Assembly: GCF_001279525.1 (NCBI RefSeq) | Contig: NZ_LGDY01000089.1 | Location: forward strand, 62,001 to 126,000 | Reading direction: 5' to 3' | Source: Nocardia sp. NRRL S-836 | GTDB lineage: Bacteria > Actinomycetota > Actinomycetes > Mycobacteriales > Pseudonocardiaceae | DNA length: 64,000 nucleotides | Shown: positions 1 to 8,221 of the stretch, piece by piece | How the letters are laid out: every line of letters starts with the position of its first letter | Position numbering within the stretch: position 1 is the first letter of the stretch | Notes under the pieces: generated by a model | What the model saw: the letters and a program-made list of their open reading frames with translations, nothing else | Databases searched by the model: none | Told to the model about the DNA's origin: nothing | Position numbers and translations under genes: made by a program

Positions 1-1
1 C

Positions 2-346
2 TTCCCGGCGCTGTTCACGGCGCTGGCGGACAAGGGCGCGTCGGCGGTGCTGGTCGGTGCGTCGTGGGGCGCCGGGCCGGGCAAGAAGGAACAGTGGGAG
101 CTCCTGGTGCGAGCGCGCGCGTTGGACTGCACGTCGTTCATCGTGGCGTGCGGCCAGGCCTACCCCGGCGACCTGGGTTCGTCGGCGCCGACCGGCATCG
201 GCCACTCGACCGTCGCCAGCCCGTTCGGGGAGGTCGTGCTCCAGCTGTCCGACCGGCCGGAGGTGGCGGTGGCCGACCTCGACCTGGCGTCGGTGGAACA
301 GGCACGCGAGGTGCTGCCGGTGCTGGCCAACCGACGGCTACGTTGA
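2..346 (+). CDS. Carbon-nitrogen hydrolase (nitrilase superfamily), C-terminal part
   Basis: This is the last ~114 residues of a gene that begins before the window. The first visible residues, FPALFTALADKGA, match the segment that normally follows the catalytic cysteine (CYDLRFP) in omega-amidase/nitrilase-family enzymes, so the cysteine itself lies just outside. Next come WELLVRARALDCTSFIVACGQA and a GHSTVASPFGEVV strand, the usual C-terminal half that carries the arm against which the active site packs. The family hydrolyses C-N bonds of amides or nitriles in the cytoplasm; the substrate cannot be read from this fragment. The stop codon overlaps the -10 box of the next gene. Confidence 0.8.
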   Translation, partial: FPALFTALADKGASAVLVGASWGAGPGKKEQWELLVRARALDCTSFIVACGQAYPGDLGSSAPTGIGHSTVASPFGEVVLQLSDRPEVAVADLDLASVEQAREVLPVLANRRLR

Positions 347-351
347 GTTCC

Positions 352-759
352 ATGCGCCTCGTCACGGCCGTGGTGGCCGCGTTGTTGTTGTTCTCCGGCG
401 TCGCCTCGGCAACGCCTTCGCGCGGCGTGACCGCGCACGTCATCGCCCAGTGGTCGGCCGCCGGCCGCGACTACACGTTGCGGGAGCTCACCATCGACCC
501 CGGCGGCAGCACCGGCTGGCACAACCACGACGGCACGGTGTACGCCGTGGTGAAGGCGGGCGTGCTGACCAGGACGCTGGGCGACTGCACCACGACGTTC
601 GTGCACCACCGCGGCGACGTCCTCGTGGAGGAACCGAACCACGTGCACATCGGCCGCAACCTCGGCACCGCGCCGATGGTGCTGGAGGTGCTGTACGTCA
701 ACCCCGCGGGCACGCCGTTGTCGCGCGACGAGCCGAACCCGGGCTGCTCGTTCGACTGA
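352..759 (+). CDS. Secreted cupin-domain protein
   Basis: A 135-residue protein with an N-terminal signal peptide (MRLVTAVVAALLLFSGVASA, likely cut near residue 20) and a single cupin barrel. The cupin motifs are visible as GSTGWHNHDGTVYAVVKAG, carrying the paired histidines expected for metal binding, and a second motif around EEPNHVHIGRN. It is therefore an exported small beta-barrel, probably metal-binding, of unknown substrate. A TACGTT -10 box lies 7 nt before the ATG with no Shine-Dalgarno sequence, so the mRNA is probably leaderless; this favours the start used here over longer in-frame versions that would run into the preceding gene. Function beyond the fold is not known. Confidence 0.8.
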   Translation: MRLVTAVVAALLLFSGVASATPSRGVTAHVIAQWSAAGRDYTLRELTIDPGGSTGWHNHDGTVYAVVKAGVLTRTLGDCTTTFVHHRGDVLVEEPNHVHIGRNLGTAPMVLEVLYVNPAGTPLSRDEPNPGCSFD

Positions 760-782
760 GCCACCTGCGTTAGGTTCCTGCC

Positions 783-1202
783 GTGGCTTTCTCGCAGGAC
801 CAGGCACGACACCGGTTCGCCGGCGCACGGGTCGCCCGGCTGGCGACGACCGACGCGAGGTCGGTCCCGCACCTCGTGCCGGTCACCTTCGCGGTGCACG
901 ACGACGTCGTGGTCTTCGCCGTCGACCACAAGCCGAAGACCACGACGAGCTTGAAGCGGTTGCACAACATCGAAGCCAACCCACGGGTGTCCTTGCTCGT
1001 GGACGAGTACGACGAGGACTGGTCCCGGCTGTGGTGGGTTCGCGCGGATGGTGTCGCGCGAGTGCCGGTCGAAGACGAGGAGCGGAGCCGCACGCTCGGC
1101 TGGTTGTGTGCGAAGTACCCCCAGTACCGGGGGAACGTTCCCGCCGGACCGGTGGTCTGGGTCGACGTGCAGGCGTGGCGTGGCTGGTCGTTCACGCCTT
1201 GA
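783..1202 (+). CDS. PPOX-class F420-dependent oxidoreductase
   Basis: A 139-residue split-barrel flavin/deazaflavin-binding protein. FAGARVARLATTDARSVPHL is the typical first strand pair of the Rv1155/TIGR03668-like pyridoxamine-phosphate-oxidase-class F420 proteins, followed by VPVTFAVHDDVVVFAVDHKPK and a basic stretch (TTTSLKRLHNIEANPRVSLL) where the cofactor phosphate usually binds. These enzymes use F420 as hydride carrier in the cytoplasm; the substrate is unknown. The GTG start has a TAGGTT -10 box 6 nt upstream and no ribosome site, so a leaderless transcript is likely. Length is normal for the family. Confidence 0.85.
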   Translation: MAFSQDQARHRFAGARVARLATTDARSVPHLVPVTFAVHDDVVVFAVDHKPKTTTSLKRLHNIEANPRVSLLVDEYDEDWSRLWWVRADGVARVPVEDEERSRTLGWLCAKYPQYRGNVPAGPVVWVDVQAWRGWSFTP

Positions 1203-1219
1203 ACGTCCCGCGCCCGAAG

Positions 1220-1414
1220 GCGTTCCGCCGAGCACCATCTGGAATGCGGCCTGACGGTGCGTCGAGACGGCCTCGGCTACACCTCCGAGTTGCCGGCCGG
1301 CAGCGACGGGCGATGCGCGAACTGCTGTGCCAGGCGTGTGCGGGGCCGGCTGATCGAATCTTGGAGGGCGTCCTCTGGTTGATGCGGGAGCTGCGCGGGT
1401 GCGGCTTCGACTGA
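1220..1414 (+). pseudogene. Decayed remnant of a small actinobacterial CxxC protein
   Basis: Two adjacent reading frames carry pieces that look like one conserved small actinobacterial protein. The 5' part reads LTVRRDGLGYTSELPAGSDGR in one frame. The 3' part, shifted in frame, reads RQRRAMRELLCQACAGPADR and then ILEGVLWLM before a stop. Intact relatives, as I recall them, have about 50 more residues between these pieces and a longer cysteine-rich C-terminus (CQVCGGPADR..GVLWLL). The likely history is an internal deletion or frameshift plus loss of the 3' end. There is no plausible start for an intact product. The assignment rests on recalled family wording, so it is tentative. Confidence 0.4.
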
Positions 1415-1417
1415 GCG

Positions 1418-1449
1418 CTTGACCTCAAGCTAGGTCGAGCTCCCAGGAT
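1418..1449 (+). promoter_or_regulatory. SoxR-type operator and promoter of the ABM monooxygenase
   Basis: GACCTCAAGCTAGGTC (1421-1436) has GACCT/AGGTC ends that are an exact inverted repeat, and it resembles the SoxR box core CCTCAAG. It sits inside a promoter with a TTGACC -35 (1419-1424) and a CAGGAT -10-like hexamer (1444-1449) separated by 19 bp. That over-long spacing is the hallmark of promoters activated by MerR-family regulators through DNA untwisting. The downstream ATG begins 7 nt after the -10, so transcript and coding start coincide. SoxR is the best guess for the regulator; no soxR gene is in the window. Confidence 0.75.
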
Positions 1450-1455
1450 CGGGGC

Positions 1456-1887
1456 ATGACACTTCCACAGCTGCCCTCGTTCGTCCGCGACCGCCACGAC
1501 CTCGACGGCTACGCGCTCTACCGCTCCGGCGGCCCGCGCGACGACCGGGAGCCGGGCTGCGTCGTGCTCGTCACGGTCGACACCGAGGACGAGGCCACCG
1601 CCCGCGGCTGGGTGGACGCGGTGTTCGCCGCGCTCGCCAGCGAGCCGAACCCGCACCCCGGTGGGATCTCTGCGGCGTTCCACATCCGCGCGGACGGCAA
1701 GCGGGTGGTCAACTACGCGGAGTGGGTCAGTGCGGCCGACCACGAGGACGCCGTGTCCCGCACGCCGCGGGGCGGGGTCGGGTCCGAGACCGCCGACTGG
1801 AAGCGGGTGGTGGAGTTCCCCGGCGTCCAGCACGGCGGTTTCGTCCGCTACGCGCCGCTAGCGAAGGTCCAGGCCGAGGTCGAGTGA
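1456..1887 (+). CDS. Antibiotic-biosynthesis-monooxygenase (ABM) domain protein
   Basis: A 143-residue ferredoxin-like-fold protein. Its GCVVLVTVDTEDEATARGWV strand/helix, the ISAAFHIRADGKRVVNYAEW strand pair and the C-terminal FVRYAPLAKVQAEVE strand fit the dimeric ABM fold. ABM proteins oxidise or bind aromatic quinol-like molecules without a metal or flavin cofactor; catalysis here is unproven. The gene follows a SoxR-type operator and appears leaderless. One member of the Streptomyces coelicolor SoxR regulon, as I recall, is also an ABM monooxygenase, which suggests a role in handling redox-active quinones. Its 3' end overlaps the convergent nadC end by 30 bp. Confidence 0.8.
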   Translation: MTLPQLPSFVRDRHDLDGYALYRSGGPRDDREPGCVVLVTVDTEDEATARGWVDAVFAALASEPNPHPGGISAAFHIRADGKRVVNYAEWVSAADHEDAVSRTPRGGVGSETADWKRVVEFPGVQHGGFVRYAPLAKVQAEVE

Positions 1888-2697
1888 CGGGCTGGAGTGC
1901 GTGAGACCGCCGACCGCGAGGTAGTCGACGCCGGTCTCGGCGTACCGGCGGGCCACGTCCAGCGTGAGTCCGCCGGACGCCTCCAGCAGCACGCCGTCCG
2001 GGCGGCGCTGGACCGCCTCGGAGCACTGCTCGGGCGTGAAGTTGTCCAGCAGCACCAGTTCCGCGCCCTCGGCGATGGCCTCGTCGAGCTGTGCGAGGCT
2101 GTCGACCTCGACCTCCATCGGCAGGTCCGGTGCGTGGGCGCGGGCCGCGCGGATCGCCGCGGCGACCGAACCGGCGGCGGCGACGTGGTTGTCCTTGATC
2201 AGGATCGCGTCGCCGAGGCCCATCCGGTGGTTCACGCCGCCGCCGCAGCGGACCGCGTACTTCTGCAGCGACCGCAGGCCCGGCAACGTCTTGCGGCTGT
2301 CGCGGATCCGGGCGCCGGTGCCCTCGACGGCGCCGACCCAGCGTGCGGTCTGGGTGGCGATGCCGGACAGGTGGCAGACCAGGTTCAGCGCCGTGCGCTC
2401 GACGGTCAGCAGGCCGCGGGTCGGGCCGCTCAGCACCAGTGCCGGTTCGCCGGGCACGGCCTTGTCGCCGTCGGAGGCCTCGGAGAGCACCTCGACCTCG
2501 GGCAGGTAGCGCTGGAAAGCGGCACGCGCCACGGACACGCCGCACAGCACGCCAGCCGCGCGCGGGGTGATCTCCGCGGTCGCGACGGCCTTCTCCGGCA
2601 CGGTCGCCAGCGTCGTGGCGTCCAGGCCGTAGCGGAGGTCCTCCTCCAGTGCCAGCTGGATGACGCGGTTCGCGTCGTCCCAGTCGATGTCGGTCAT
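1858..2697 (-). CDS. nadC: Nicotinate-nucleotide pyrophosphorylase (carboxylating)
   Basis: The 279-residue quinolinate phosphoribosyltransferase converts quinolinate and PRPP to nicotinate mononucleotide, the last de novo step before the pathway joins salvage. Visible landmarks are the N-terminal LALEEDLRYGLDATT, the substrate-binding RDSRKTLPGLRSLQKYAVRCGGGVNHR stretch (read around residues 130-160), DAILIKDNH, and EVEVDSLAQLDEA before the C-terminal EASGGLTLDVARRYAETGVD phosphate-binding region. The start at MTDIDWDD is chosen over a longer frame because its ATG overlaps the nadB stop (ATGA), the usual translational coupling. It is the third gene of the nadA-nadB-nadC operon. Confidence 0.95.
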   Translation of the reverse strand: MTDIDWDDANRVIQLALEEDLRYGLDATTLATVPEKAVATAEITPRAAGVLCGVSVARAAFQRYLPEVEVLSEASDGDKAVPGEPALVLSGPTRGLLTVERTALNLVCHLSGIATQTARWVGAVEGTGARIRDSRKTLPGLRSLQKYAVRCGGGVNHRMGLGDAILIKDNHVAAAGSVAAAIRAARAHAPDLPMEVEVDSLAQLDEAIAEGAELVLLDNFTPEQCSEAVQRRPDGVLLEASGGLTLDVARRYAETGVDYLAVGGLTHSSPSLDLGLDLR

Positions 2698-4310
2698 GCG
2701 ACACCCTCCGCGAGAACGGGATCGGCCAGCACGGGCTGGCCGGTCGGGGTGAGCCGGACGAGCTGACTGCGTTGCCACGCCTGCGAACGCGCCGTGTGGT
2801 CGGTGCGCACGTGGCAGCCGCGTGACTCGGTGCGTTCCTGCGCCGCGGCGATCAGCGCGCGGGCGGCCATGGTGAGGGCCGCGTCCTCGACGAGCTCGCG
2901 CGACTCCAGCTGCTTGTCCACAGTGGACACGTCGAGCACCGAGCCGACGACGGCGAGGCCCTCCGCGTCACGGCCGATCGCGGCGTAGCGGGACATCACC
3001 CGCTGCAACAGGTCGCGGTCCGCCACCGGAGCGGTGGGCAGCGCCGGTTCGGCGGAACGGGCCGGGGCGACCAGGCCCAGTGCCAGGTCGGAGGCGACGG
3101 CCTCCGCGGCACGGGTGCCGCAGACCAGGCCTTCGAGCAGGCTGTTGGAGGCCAGCCGGTTCGCGCCGTGCAGGCCCGTGCGCGCCACCTCGCCGACGGC
3201 GTACAGACCGGTCACGCCGGTGCGGCCGTCCACTGTGGACACGACGCCACCGCAGGCGAAGTGCGCCGCGGGAGCCACCGGGATCGGGTCCGCGGCCGGG
3301 TCGATGCCGACCGACGCGCAGGCCGCGTGCACGGTCGGGAAGCGGGAAGCCATGTCGTGCAACGAGGTCGCGTCCAGGAAGACGTGGTCGTCGACGCCAC
3401 CGGGCGCGGCCGCCATGTGCCGGGTGATCGCGGCCGCCACGACGTCGCGCGGGGCCAGGTCCTCCAGCGGGTGCACGCCCTTCATCACGCGTGCGCCGGT
3501 CGCGTCGACCAGCACGGCACCCTCGCCGCGCACGGCCTCGGTGACGAGCGGGCACCGGCCCCGCGCACCGCGACCGGTGTAGAGCACGGTCGGGTGGAAC
3601 TGGATGAACTCGACGTCCGCGGCCAGCGCACCGGCGCGCAACGCCAGCGCCAGCCCGTCGCCCGTCGCCACGGACGGGTTCGAGGTCGCCTGGTACATCT
3701 GGCCGAGACCGCCGGTCGCGAGCAGCACGGCGGGCGCGGTCAGCACGCCGGGCACGCCGTTGCCGTCGAGCACCAGCAGACCGCCGACCGCACCGAGCGG
3801 CGTCTTCACCGCGTCGACCGCGACGTGGTTCTCCAGCAGCGGAACTCGACCGTCCACAGTGGCCTTGAGCAGGGCGCGCTCGACCTCGGCACCGGTCGCG
3901 TCACCACCGGCGTGCACGACCCGGAACGCGCTGTGGCCGCCCTCGCGGGTGCGCTCCAGCAGGCCGTCGGGGTGGGCGTCGAACACGGCACCGCGCTCGC
4001 GCAGCCGCGCCACCGCCGCGGGCCCGTCCGTGATGATCGCGGCGACGGCGGCGTCGTCGCACAGGCCCGCGCCGGCCGTCAGCGTGTCCTCGACGTGCCG
4101 GTGCACCGAGTCGCCGGGGTCGTGCTGGTCCGCCATGACGACCGCGACGCCGCCCTGCGCCCACCGGGTGTTGCCGTCGTCGCCGGCCGCCTTCGTGACG
4201 ACCAGGACGCGCAGTCCCAGCTCACGGGCCCGCAGCGCGGCCGTCAGCCCCGCCACGCCCGTGCCGACCACGATCAGGTCGGCCCGCGCCTCCCAGCGCA
4301 CGGCCATCAC
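2694..4310 (-). CDS. nadB: L-aspartate oxidase
   Basis: A 538-residue FAD enzyme that oxidises L-aspartate to iminoaspartate for quinolinate synthase. The dinucleotide-binding motif [19 protein letters not shown] is at the N-terminus, [13 protein letters not shown] follows, and the succinate-dehydrogenase-like FAD contacts are seen as [10 protein letters not shown] and in the C-terminal [20 protein letters not shown] and [10 protein letters not shown]. The C-terminal helical domain ([36 protein letters not shown]) is complete. The gene overlaps nadA upstream and nadC downstream by 4 bp each, so the three products are translationally coupled. Length and motifs are normal. Confidence 0.96.
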   Translation of the reverse strand: MMAVRWEARADLIVVGTGVAGLTAALRARELGLRVLVVTKAAGDDGNTRWAQGGVAVVMADQHDPGDSVHRHVEDTLTAGAGLCDDAAVAAIITDGPAAVARLRERGAVFDAHPDGLLERTREGGHSAFRVVHAGGDATGAEVERALLKATVDGRVPLLENHVAVDAVKTPLGAVGGLLVLDGNGVPGVLTAPAVLLATGGLGQMYQATSNPSVATGDGLALALRAGALAADVEFIQFHPTVLYTGRGARGRCPLVTEAVRGEGAVLVDATGARVMKGVHPLEDLAPRDVVAAAITRHMAAAPGGVDDHVFLDATSLHDMASRFPTVHAACASVGIDPAADPIPVAPAAHFACGGVVSTVDGRTGVTGLYAVGEVARTGLHGANRLASNSLLEGLVCGTRAAEAVASDLALGLVAPARSAEPALPTAPVADRDLLQRVMSRYAAIGRDAEGLAVVGSVLDVSTVDKQLESRELVEDAALTMAARALIAAAQERTESRGCHVRTDHTARSQAWQRSQLVRLTPTGQPVLADPVLAEGVA

Positions 4311-5326
4311 TCACCGCCGCCGGGCTGACCGATCTCGATCATGCGCTGCACGGCGCCCTGGGCGCGCTTGGCGGTCTCCAGGTCCACGTGCACCTCGTCC
4401 AAGCCTTCGCGCACGCACCGCAGCAGCGCGGCCGGCGTGATCATCTTCATGTAGGTGCAGGACGCGCGGTCGTTGACGGCGCGGAAGTCGATCTCCGGCG
4501 CGGCCTTGCGCAGCTGGTGCAGCATGCCGACCTCGGTCGCGACGAGCACCTTGCGGGCGTTCGTGCTGCGCGCGGCGGTGATCATGTCGCCGGTCGAGAG
4601 GATCTTGACCTTCTCCGCCGGGACGATGCCCTCGCCGCTGAGGTAGAGCGCGCTCGTGGCGCAGCCGCACTCCGGGTGGATGAACAGGTCCGCGTCCGGG
4701 TTGGCGGCGGCGCGCTCGGCCAGCTCGGGGCCGTTGATGCCGGCGTGCACGTGGCACTCGCCCGCCCAGATGTGCAGGTTCTCGCGGCCGGTCTCGCGCT
4801 TGACGTGCGCGCCCAGGAACTGGTCGGGGCAGAACAGCACCTCGCGGTCGGCCGGGATCGAGCGCACCACGTCGACGGCGTTCGACGACGTGCAGCAGAT
4901 GTCCGTCTCCGCCTTCACCTCGGCGGTGGTGTTGACGTAGGACACCACGACCGCGCCGGGGTGCTGCGCCTTCCACTCGCGCAGCTGCGCGCCGGTGATC
5001 GAGTCGGCGAGCGAGCAGCCCGCGCGCTCGTCCGGGATCAGCACGGTCTTCGCCGGCGCGAGGATCTTCGCGGTCTCGGCCATGAAGTGCACGCCGCAGA
5101 AGATGATGGTCTGCGCGTCGGACTGCGCGGCGATGCGGGACAACGCGAGCGAGTCGCCGGTGTGGTGGGCGATGTCCTGGATCTCGGGGAGCTGGTAGTT
5201 GTGCGCCAGGATGACCGCGTCCCGCTCCTTCGCGAGCCGCAACACCTCGTCCCGCCACGCCGCGTCCGGCTCGACTCCGCCGAACACACCTGACGCGGTT
5301 CGCTCCACGGTTGCGGTAGCGACCAT
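4307..5326 (-). CDS. nadA: Quinolinate synthase A
   Basis: A 339-residue [4Fe-4S] enzyme that condenses iminoaspartate with dihydroxyacetone phosphate to quinolinate. Motifs in order: [34 protein letters not shown] (first cluster cysteine), [45 protein letters not shown], and [10 protein letters not shown] before a late cysteine in [10 protein letters not shown]. The three cluster cysteines typical of the family are present. The ATG has an AGGAGG ribosome site and lies just downstream of the NrtR-like operator. It is the first gene of nadABC, so the operator is placed to control the whole pathway. Confidence 0.96.
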   Translation of the reverse strand: MVATATVERTASGVFGGVEPDAAWRDEVLRLAKERDAVILAHNYQLPEIQDIAHHTGDSLALSRIAAQSDAQTIIFCGVHFMAETAKILAPAKTVLIPDERAGCSLADSITGAQLREWKAQHPGAVVVSYVNTTAEVKAETDICCTSSNAVDVVRSIPADREVLFCPDQFLGAHVKRETGRENLHIWAGECHVHAGINGPELAERAAANPDADLFIHPECGCATSALYLSGEGIVPAEKVKILSTGDMITAARSTNARKVLVATEVGMLHQLRKAAPEIDFRAVNDRASCTYMKMITPAALLRCVREGLDEVHVDLETAKRAQGAVQRMIEIGQPGGGE

Positions 5327-5347
5327 CGCTGCCTCCTCGGTTCCCAG

Positions 5348-5370
5348 GTTTTCGCCTACTGGTCGAAAAC
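5348..5370. promoter_or_regulatory. NrtR-like operator between nadA and the NUDIX regulator
   Basis: A perfect inverted repeat GTTTTCG-N9-CGAAAAC occupies the short divergent region. It lies 22 bp upstream of the nadA start on one side. On the other side it overlaps the expected -35 position of the regulator gene, whose TAGTAT -10 is at 5379-5384. The size and symmetry fit a dimeric NUDIX-related repressor (NrtR), and the position lets one dimer control both directions. Identification as the NrtR site is by position and context; I did not compare it with a curated motif. Confidence 0.7.
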
Positions 5371-5391
5371 GTGGCCGATAGTATCAGCCGA

Positions 5392-6096
5392 GTGGCGGGC
5401 GTGGGGCATGAAGTTCTGGCAGCTGTGCTGCGGGTGAGAGGTGCGTCACTCCAGGTCATGCTGTGGGAACGCGCTCGGGAACCGCACGCTCACCGCTGGT
5501 CGCTGCCCGGCGGCGGCCTGCGGGTCGACGAGGACGTGGAGACGTCCATCCGCCGGCAGCTGGCGGAGAAGGTCGACGTGCGACAGTTGTCACACGTCGA
5601 GCAGCTCGCCGTCTTCAGCGCACCCGACCGCGTCCCCGGACCGCGCGTGGTGGCGACGGCGTTCCTCAGCCTGGTCCCCTCCGACGTCGACCCGGTGGTG
5701 CCGCCGGACACCGCGTGGCACTGCGTGGACACGCTGCCCGCCACGGCGTTCGACCACTCCGCGATCGTGCACCGGGCCCGGCACCGCCTGGCCTCGAAGC
5801 TGTCCTACACGAACCTCGGCTTCGCGCTGGCACCACCGGAGTTCACGATCTCCCTGCTGCGCGACCACTACTCCGCCGCGCTCGGTTACCGGGTCTCCGC
5901 AACGAACCTCCAACGCGTGCTGGCACGCCGGTTGCTGCTCGAACCGACCGGTGGCACCGCCCCTCCGGGACCGTCCGGCGGCCGCCCCGCCGCCCTGTTC
6001 CGGTTCAGCGCAAGGGGAATCAAAGTGACCGATCCGTTCGCCGTGCTGAGACCGCCGGGCTCCGGCCGTCCAGCAGGCGCGGGTGGCACCCCGTAA
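5392..6096 (+). CDS. nrtR: NrtR-type NUDIX-related transcriptional regulator of NAD synthesis
   Basis: A 234-residue protein with an N-terminal NUDIX-like domain (EVLAAVLRVRGASLQVMLWERA..HRWSLPGGGLRVDED) and a C-terminal winged-helix region (SYTNLGFALAPPEFTISLLRDHY..GYRVSATNLQRVLARRLL) ending in a FRFSARG strand, the architecture of NrtR. The NUDIX box is degenerate: the catalytic RE..EE glutamates are replaced in ETSIRRQLAEKV, as expected for a sensor rather than a hydrolase. A TAGTAT -10 box ends 7 nt before the GTG at 5392, so this leaderless start is preferred over a GTG at 5371 that would lie inside the promoter. Divergent to nadABC; expected ligand ADP-ribose or a NAD-related molecule. 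Confidence 0.82.
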   Translation: MAGVGHEVLAAVLRVRGASLQVMLWERAREPHAHRWSLPGGGLRVDEDVETSIRRQLAEKVDVRQLSHVEQLAVFSAPDRVPGPRVVATAFLSLVPSDVDPVVPPDTAWHCVDTLPATAFDHSAIVHRARHRLASKLSYTNLGFALAPPEFTISLLRDHYSAALGYRVSATNLQRVLARRLLLEPTGGTAPPGPSGGRPAALFRFSARGIKVTDPFAVLRPPGSGRPAGAGGTP

Positions 6097-6106
6097 CGTA
6101 AGCGGC

Positions 6107-6787
6107 GTGGCAGAGACGCTTCCGCTTTTCCCCCTGGGCACAGTCCTGTTGCCGGGGGCGTCTATGCCGTTGCACATCTTCGAGCCCCGCTACCGGCAGC
6201 TCGTCGTGGACCTGATGACCGGCACCCTCTTCGGCCGCACCTTCGGCGTGGTCTGCATCAAGGAGGGCTGGGAGGTCGGTGCCGACAACGTCCAGTCGTT
6301 GCAGGACATCGGCTGTTCCGCGGACCTCCTCGACGCCCGCCCGCTGCCGGAGGGCCGCTTCGACATCGTCACGCGCGGCGTGCGCCGGTTCCGGTTGCTG
6401 GACGTCGACGCGACGACCGCGCCGTACCTGCTGGGCACCGTCGAGTACCTGGACGACTCACCGGTCCCGGACGCGGCACTGGAGGTCGTGCCGATCCTGG
6501 AACGCGGCGCGCGGGCGGCCCACGAGCGGTACTGCGGCGCCGCGTGGCACCGCGAGGACTGGTCGGCCCCCGCCGACGACGTCGACCTCGGCACGCTGTC
6601 CTACCTGCTCGCCGCCGACTGCCTGCTGCCCGTGGACGACCGGCAGCGCCTGCTGGAGGAGACCTCGCCGGCGCGGCGGCTGCGGCTGGTGCGGCGGATG
6701 CTGCACCGCGAGACCGGCATCCTCAGCGCGTTGAAGGCGGTTCCGGTGCCGCTGACCGAGTTCGGCCACGTCCCGAACCCGAACTAG
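6107..6787 (+). CDS. LON peptidase substrate-binding (N) domain protein
   Basis: A 226-residue stand-alone Lon N-domain protein. The diagnostic opening LPLFPLGTVLLPGASMPLHIFEPRYRQLV is followed by the beta-rich part (GTLFGRTFGVVCIKEGWEVG..VQSLQDIGCSADLLDARPLPEGRFDIVTRGVRRFRLL) and the C-terminal helices with LSYLLAADCLLPVDDRQRLLEE. There is no ATPase or protease domain. Such proteins are widespread in actinobacteria with unknown role, perhaps substrate adaptors. A TAACGT -10 box lies exactly 7 nt before the GTG, supporting this leaderless start instead of an upstream in-frame codon at 6083 that would overlap the preceding gene. Confidence 0.85.
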   Translation: MAETLPLFPLGTVLLPGASMPLHIFEPRYRQLVVDLMTGTLFGRTFGVVCIKEGWEVGADNVQSLQDIGCSADLLDARPLPEGRFDIVTRGVRRFRLLDVDATTAPYLLGTVEYLDDSPVPDAALEVVPILERGARAAHERYCGAAWHREDWSAPADDVDLGTLSYLLAADCLLPVDDRQRLLEETSPARRLRLVRRMLHRETGILSALKAVPVPLTEFGHVPNPN

Positions 6788-6897
6788 CCGGCAGCAGCAG
6801 CTCAGCCTGCCCCGGTGGGCTCCTCGCCATGCGCTCACAGCTCAGATGTCGTGATCACGCTTCGGGCTGCGCGGCGACGGATCGTTGGATTGTGGTC

Positions 6898-6926
6898 TTG
6901 TGGGATTGTTGAACAATCCTTACAGT
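6898..6926 (+). promoter_or_regulatory. Promoter with a 17-bp palindromic operator (GntR-like)
   Basis: GGATTGTTGAACAATCC (6903-6919) is a perfect 8-1-8 palindrome. It fills the spacer between a TTGTGG -35 (6898-6903) and a TACAGT -10 (6921-6926) that are 17 bp apart, so a bound protein would block RNA polymerase directly. The TTGTT-N-AACAA pattern is like sites of GntR-family FCD-type repressors; no such regulator gene is within the window, so it would act in trans. The transcript would start near 6933, which rules out the earlier in-frame start at 6929 for the transporter. Confidence 0.7.
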
Positions 6927-6976
6927 GAGTGCCACATCACACTCCACCGCTCCTCCACCACGCTGCGAGGTGTCGC

Positions 6977-8221
6977 ATGAGCACGACCACGACCGAGGAG
7001 ACAGGGCGCGCCGCCTGGTTCCGCAGTCTCGGCGCGAAGGGCAGGCGCGCCTTCGTCGGCGCGTTCGGCGGGTACGGGCTGGACTCCTACGACTACTGGG
7101 TCCTGCCGCTGAGCCTGGTCGCGATCACCGGCTACTTCGGCCTCACCAAGGCCGAAGCCGGGCTGCTGGGCACCAGCACGCTGCTGATGAGCGCCATCGG
7201 CGGCGCGGTGGCCGGTGTCATGGCCGACCGGTTCGGGCGGTCGAAGACGCTGGTCATCACGGTCGCGGCGTACGCGTTCTTCACCGTGCTGTGCGGCTTC
7301 GCGACGAACTACGAGACGTTGCTGGTGTTCCGCGCGTTGCAGGGCCTGGGCTTCGGTGGTGAGTGGGCGGCGGGCGCGATCCTCGTGGCGGAGTACTGCA
7401 AGCCGAGGTACCGCGGGCGGACGGTGGCGTTCGTCCAGAGCGCGTGGGCCGTGGGCTGGGGCCTGGCGGTCATCGTCAACACGCTGGTCAGCTCGTTCGC
7501 GGCGCCGAGCTGGTCGTGGCGGATCATGTTCTGGACCGGTGCGCTGCCGGCGGTCCTCATCTTCTACGTGCGGCGCAACGTCGACGACGCCCCGGCGGTC
7601 ACGGCACAACCCCGGCCGCGCGGCACGTTCCCCAAGATCTTCCAGGGGCCCATCCTCAAGACCACCCTGTTCGCGGCCCTGCTCGCGACCGGCGTGCAGG
7701 GCGGCTACTACACGCTCGCGCAGTGGCTGCCGCTGTTCCTGCAGACCGAGCGCAAGCTGACGACCATCGGCACCGGCGGGTACCTCGCGTTCCTCATCAC
7801 CGGCGCGTGGATCGGGTACGTGAGCGGCGGCTACCTCACCGACCGCCTGGGGCGCAAGAAGACCTTCACGCTGTTCGCCGTCGCGAGCGCGCTGCTGATC
7901 GTGGCGTACACGCAGATCCCCAACGGCGCCAACACCTTGGTGATGTTCCTCGGCTTCCCGCTCGGGTTCTGCATGTCGGCCATCTTCAGCGGGTTCGGCA
8001 GCTACCTGAGCGAGCTCTACCCCACGCACCTGCGCGGCACCGGGCAGGGCTTCACGTACAACCTCGGGCGCGCGTTCGGCGCCGTGTTCCCCGGCCTGGT
8101 CGGGTTCATGGCCGACCGGATGGGCACCGGCGGTGCCATGCTGTTCGGAGCGGCTGCCTACGGGATCGCGGTCGTCGCGCTCTTCTGGCTGCCGGAGACG
8201 GTGAACAAGGAGCTGGAATGA
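6977..8221 (+). CDS. MFS transporter, sugar/carboxylate-porter-like
   Basis: A 414-residue major facilitator protein with 12 predicted membrane helices. The cytoplasmic loop 2-3 motif appears as [17 protein letters not shown] and is repeated in the second half as [17 protein letters not shown], and [18 protein letters not shown] is the sialate/aromatic-acid-type motif seen in metabolite:H+ symporters. Periplasmic side chains cannot tell the substrate. It is the first gene of a pair with a DUF1445 hydro-lyase (4-bp overlap, ATGA), which suggests uptake of a small hydroxy- or amino-carboxylate that the partner then processes. The ATG at 6977 has a GAGG site and lies inside the mRNA from the 6898-6926 promoter. 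Confidence 0.88.
   Translation: MSTTTTEETGRAAWFRSLGAKGRRAFVGAFGGYGLDSYDYWVLPLSLVAITGYFGLTKAEAGLLGTSTLLMSAIGGAVAGVMADRFGRSKTLVITVAAYAFFTVLCGFATNYETLLVFRALQGLGFGGEWAAGAILVAEYCKPRYRGRTVAFVQSAWAVGWGLAVIVNTLVSSFAAPSWSWRIMFWTGALPAVLIFYVRRNVDDAPAVTAQPRPRGTFPKIFQGPILKTTLFAALLATGVQGGYYTLAQWLPLFLQTERKLTTIGTGGYLAFLITGAWIGYVSGGYLTDRLGRKKTFTLFAVASALLIVAYTQIPNGANTLVMFLGFPLGFCMSAIFSGFGSYLSELYPTHLRGTGQGFTYNLGRAFGAVFPGLVGFMADRMGTGGAMLFGAAAYGIAVVALFWLPETVNKELE

Noticed and set aside
6929..6976. Longer start of the MFS transporter
   Set aside because: The transcript from the -10 at 6921-6926 would begin after this codon; the ATG at 6977 has a ribosome site.
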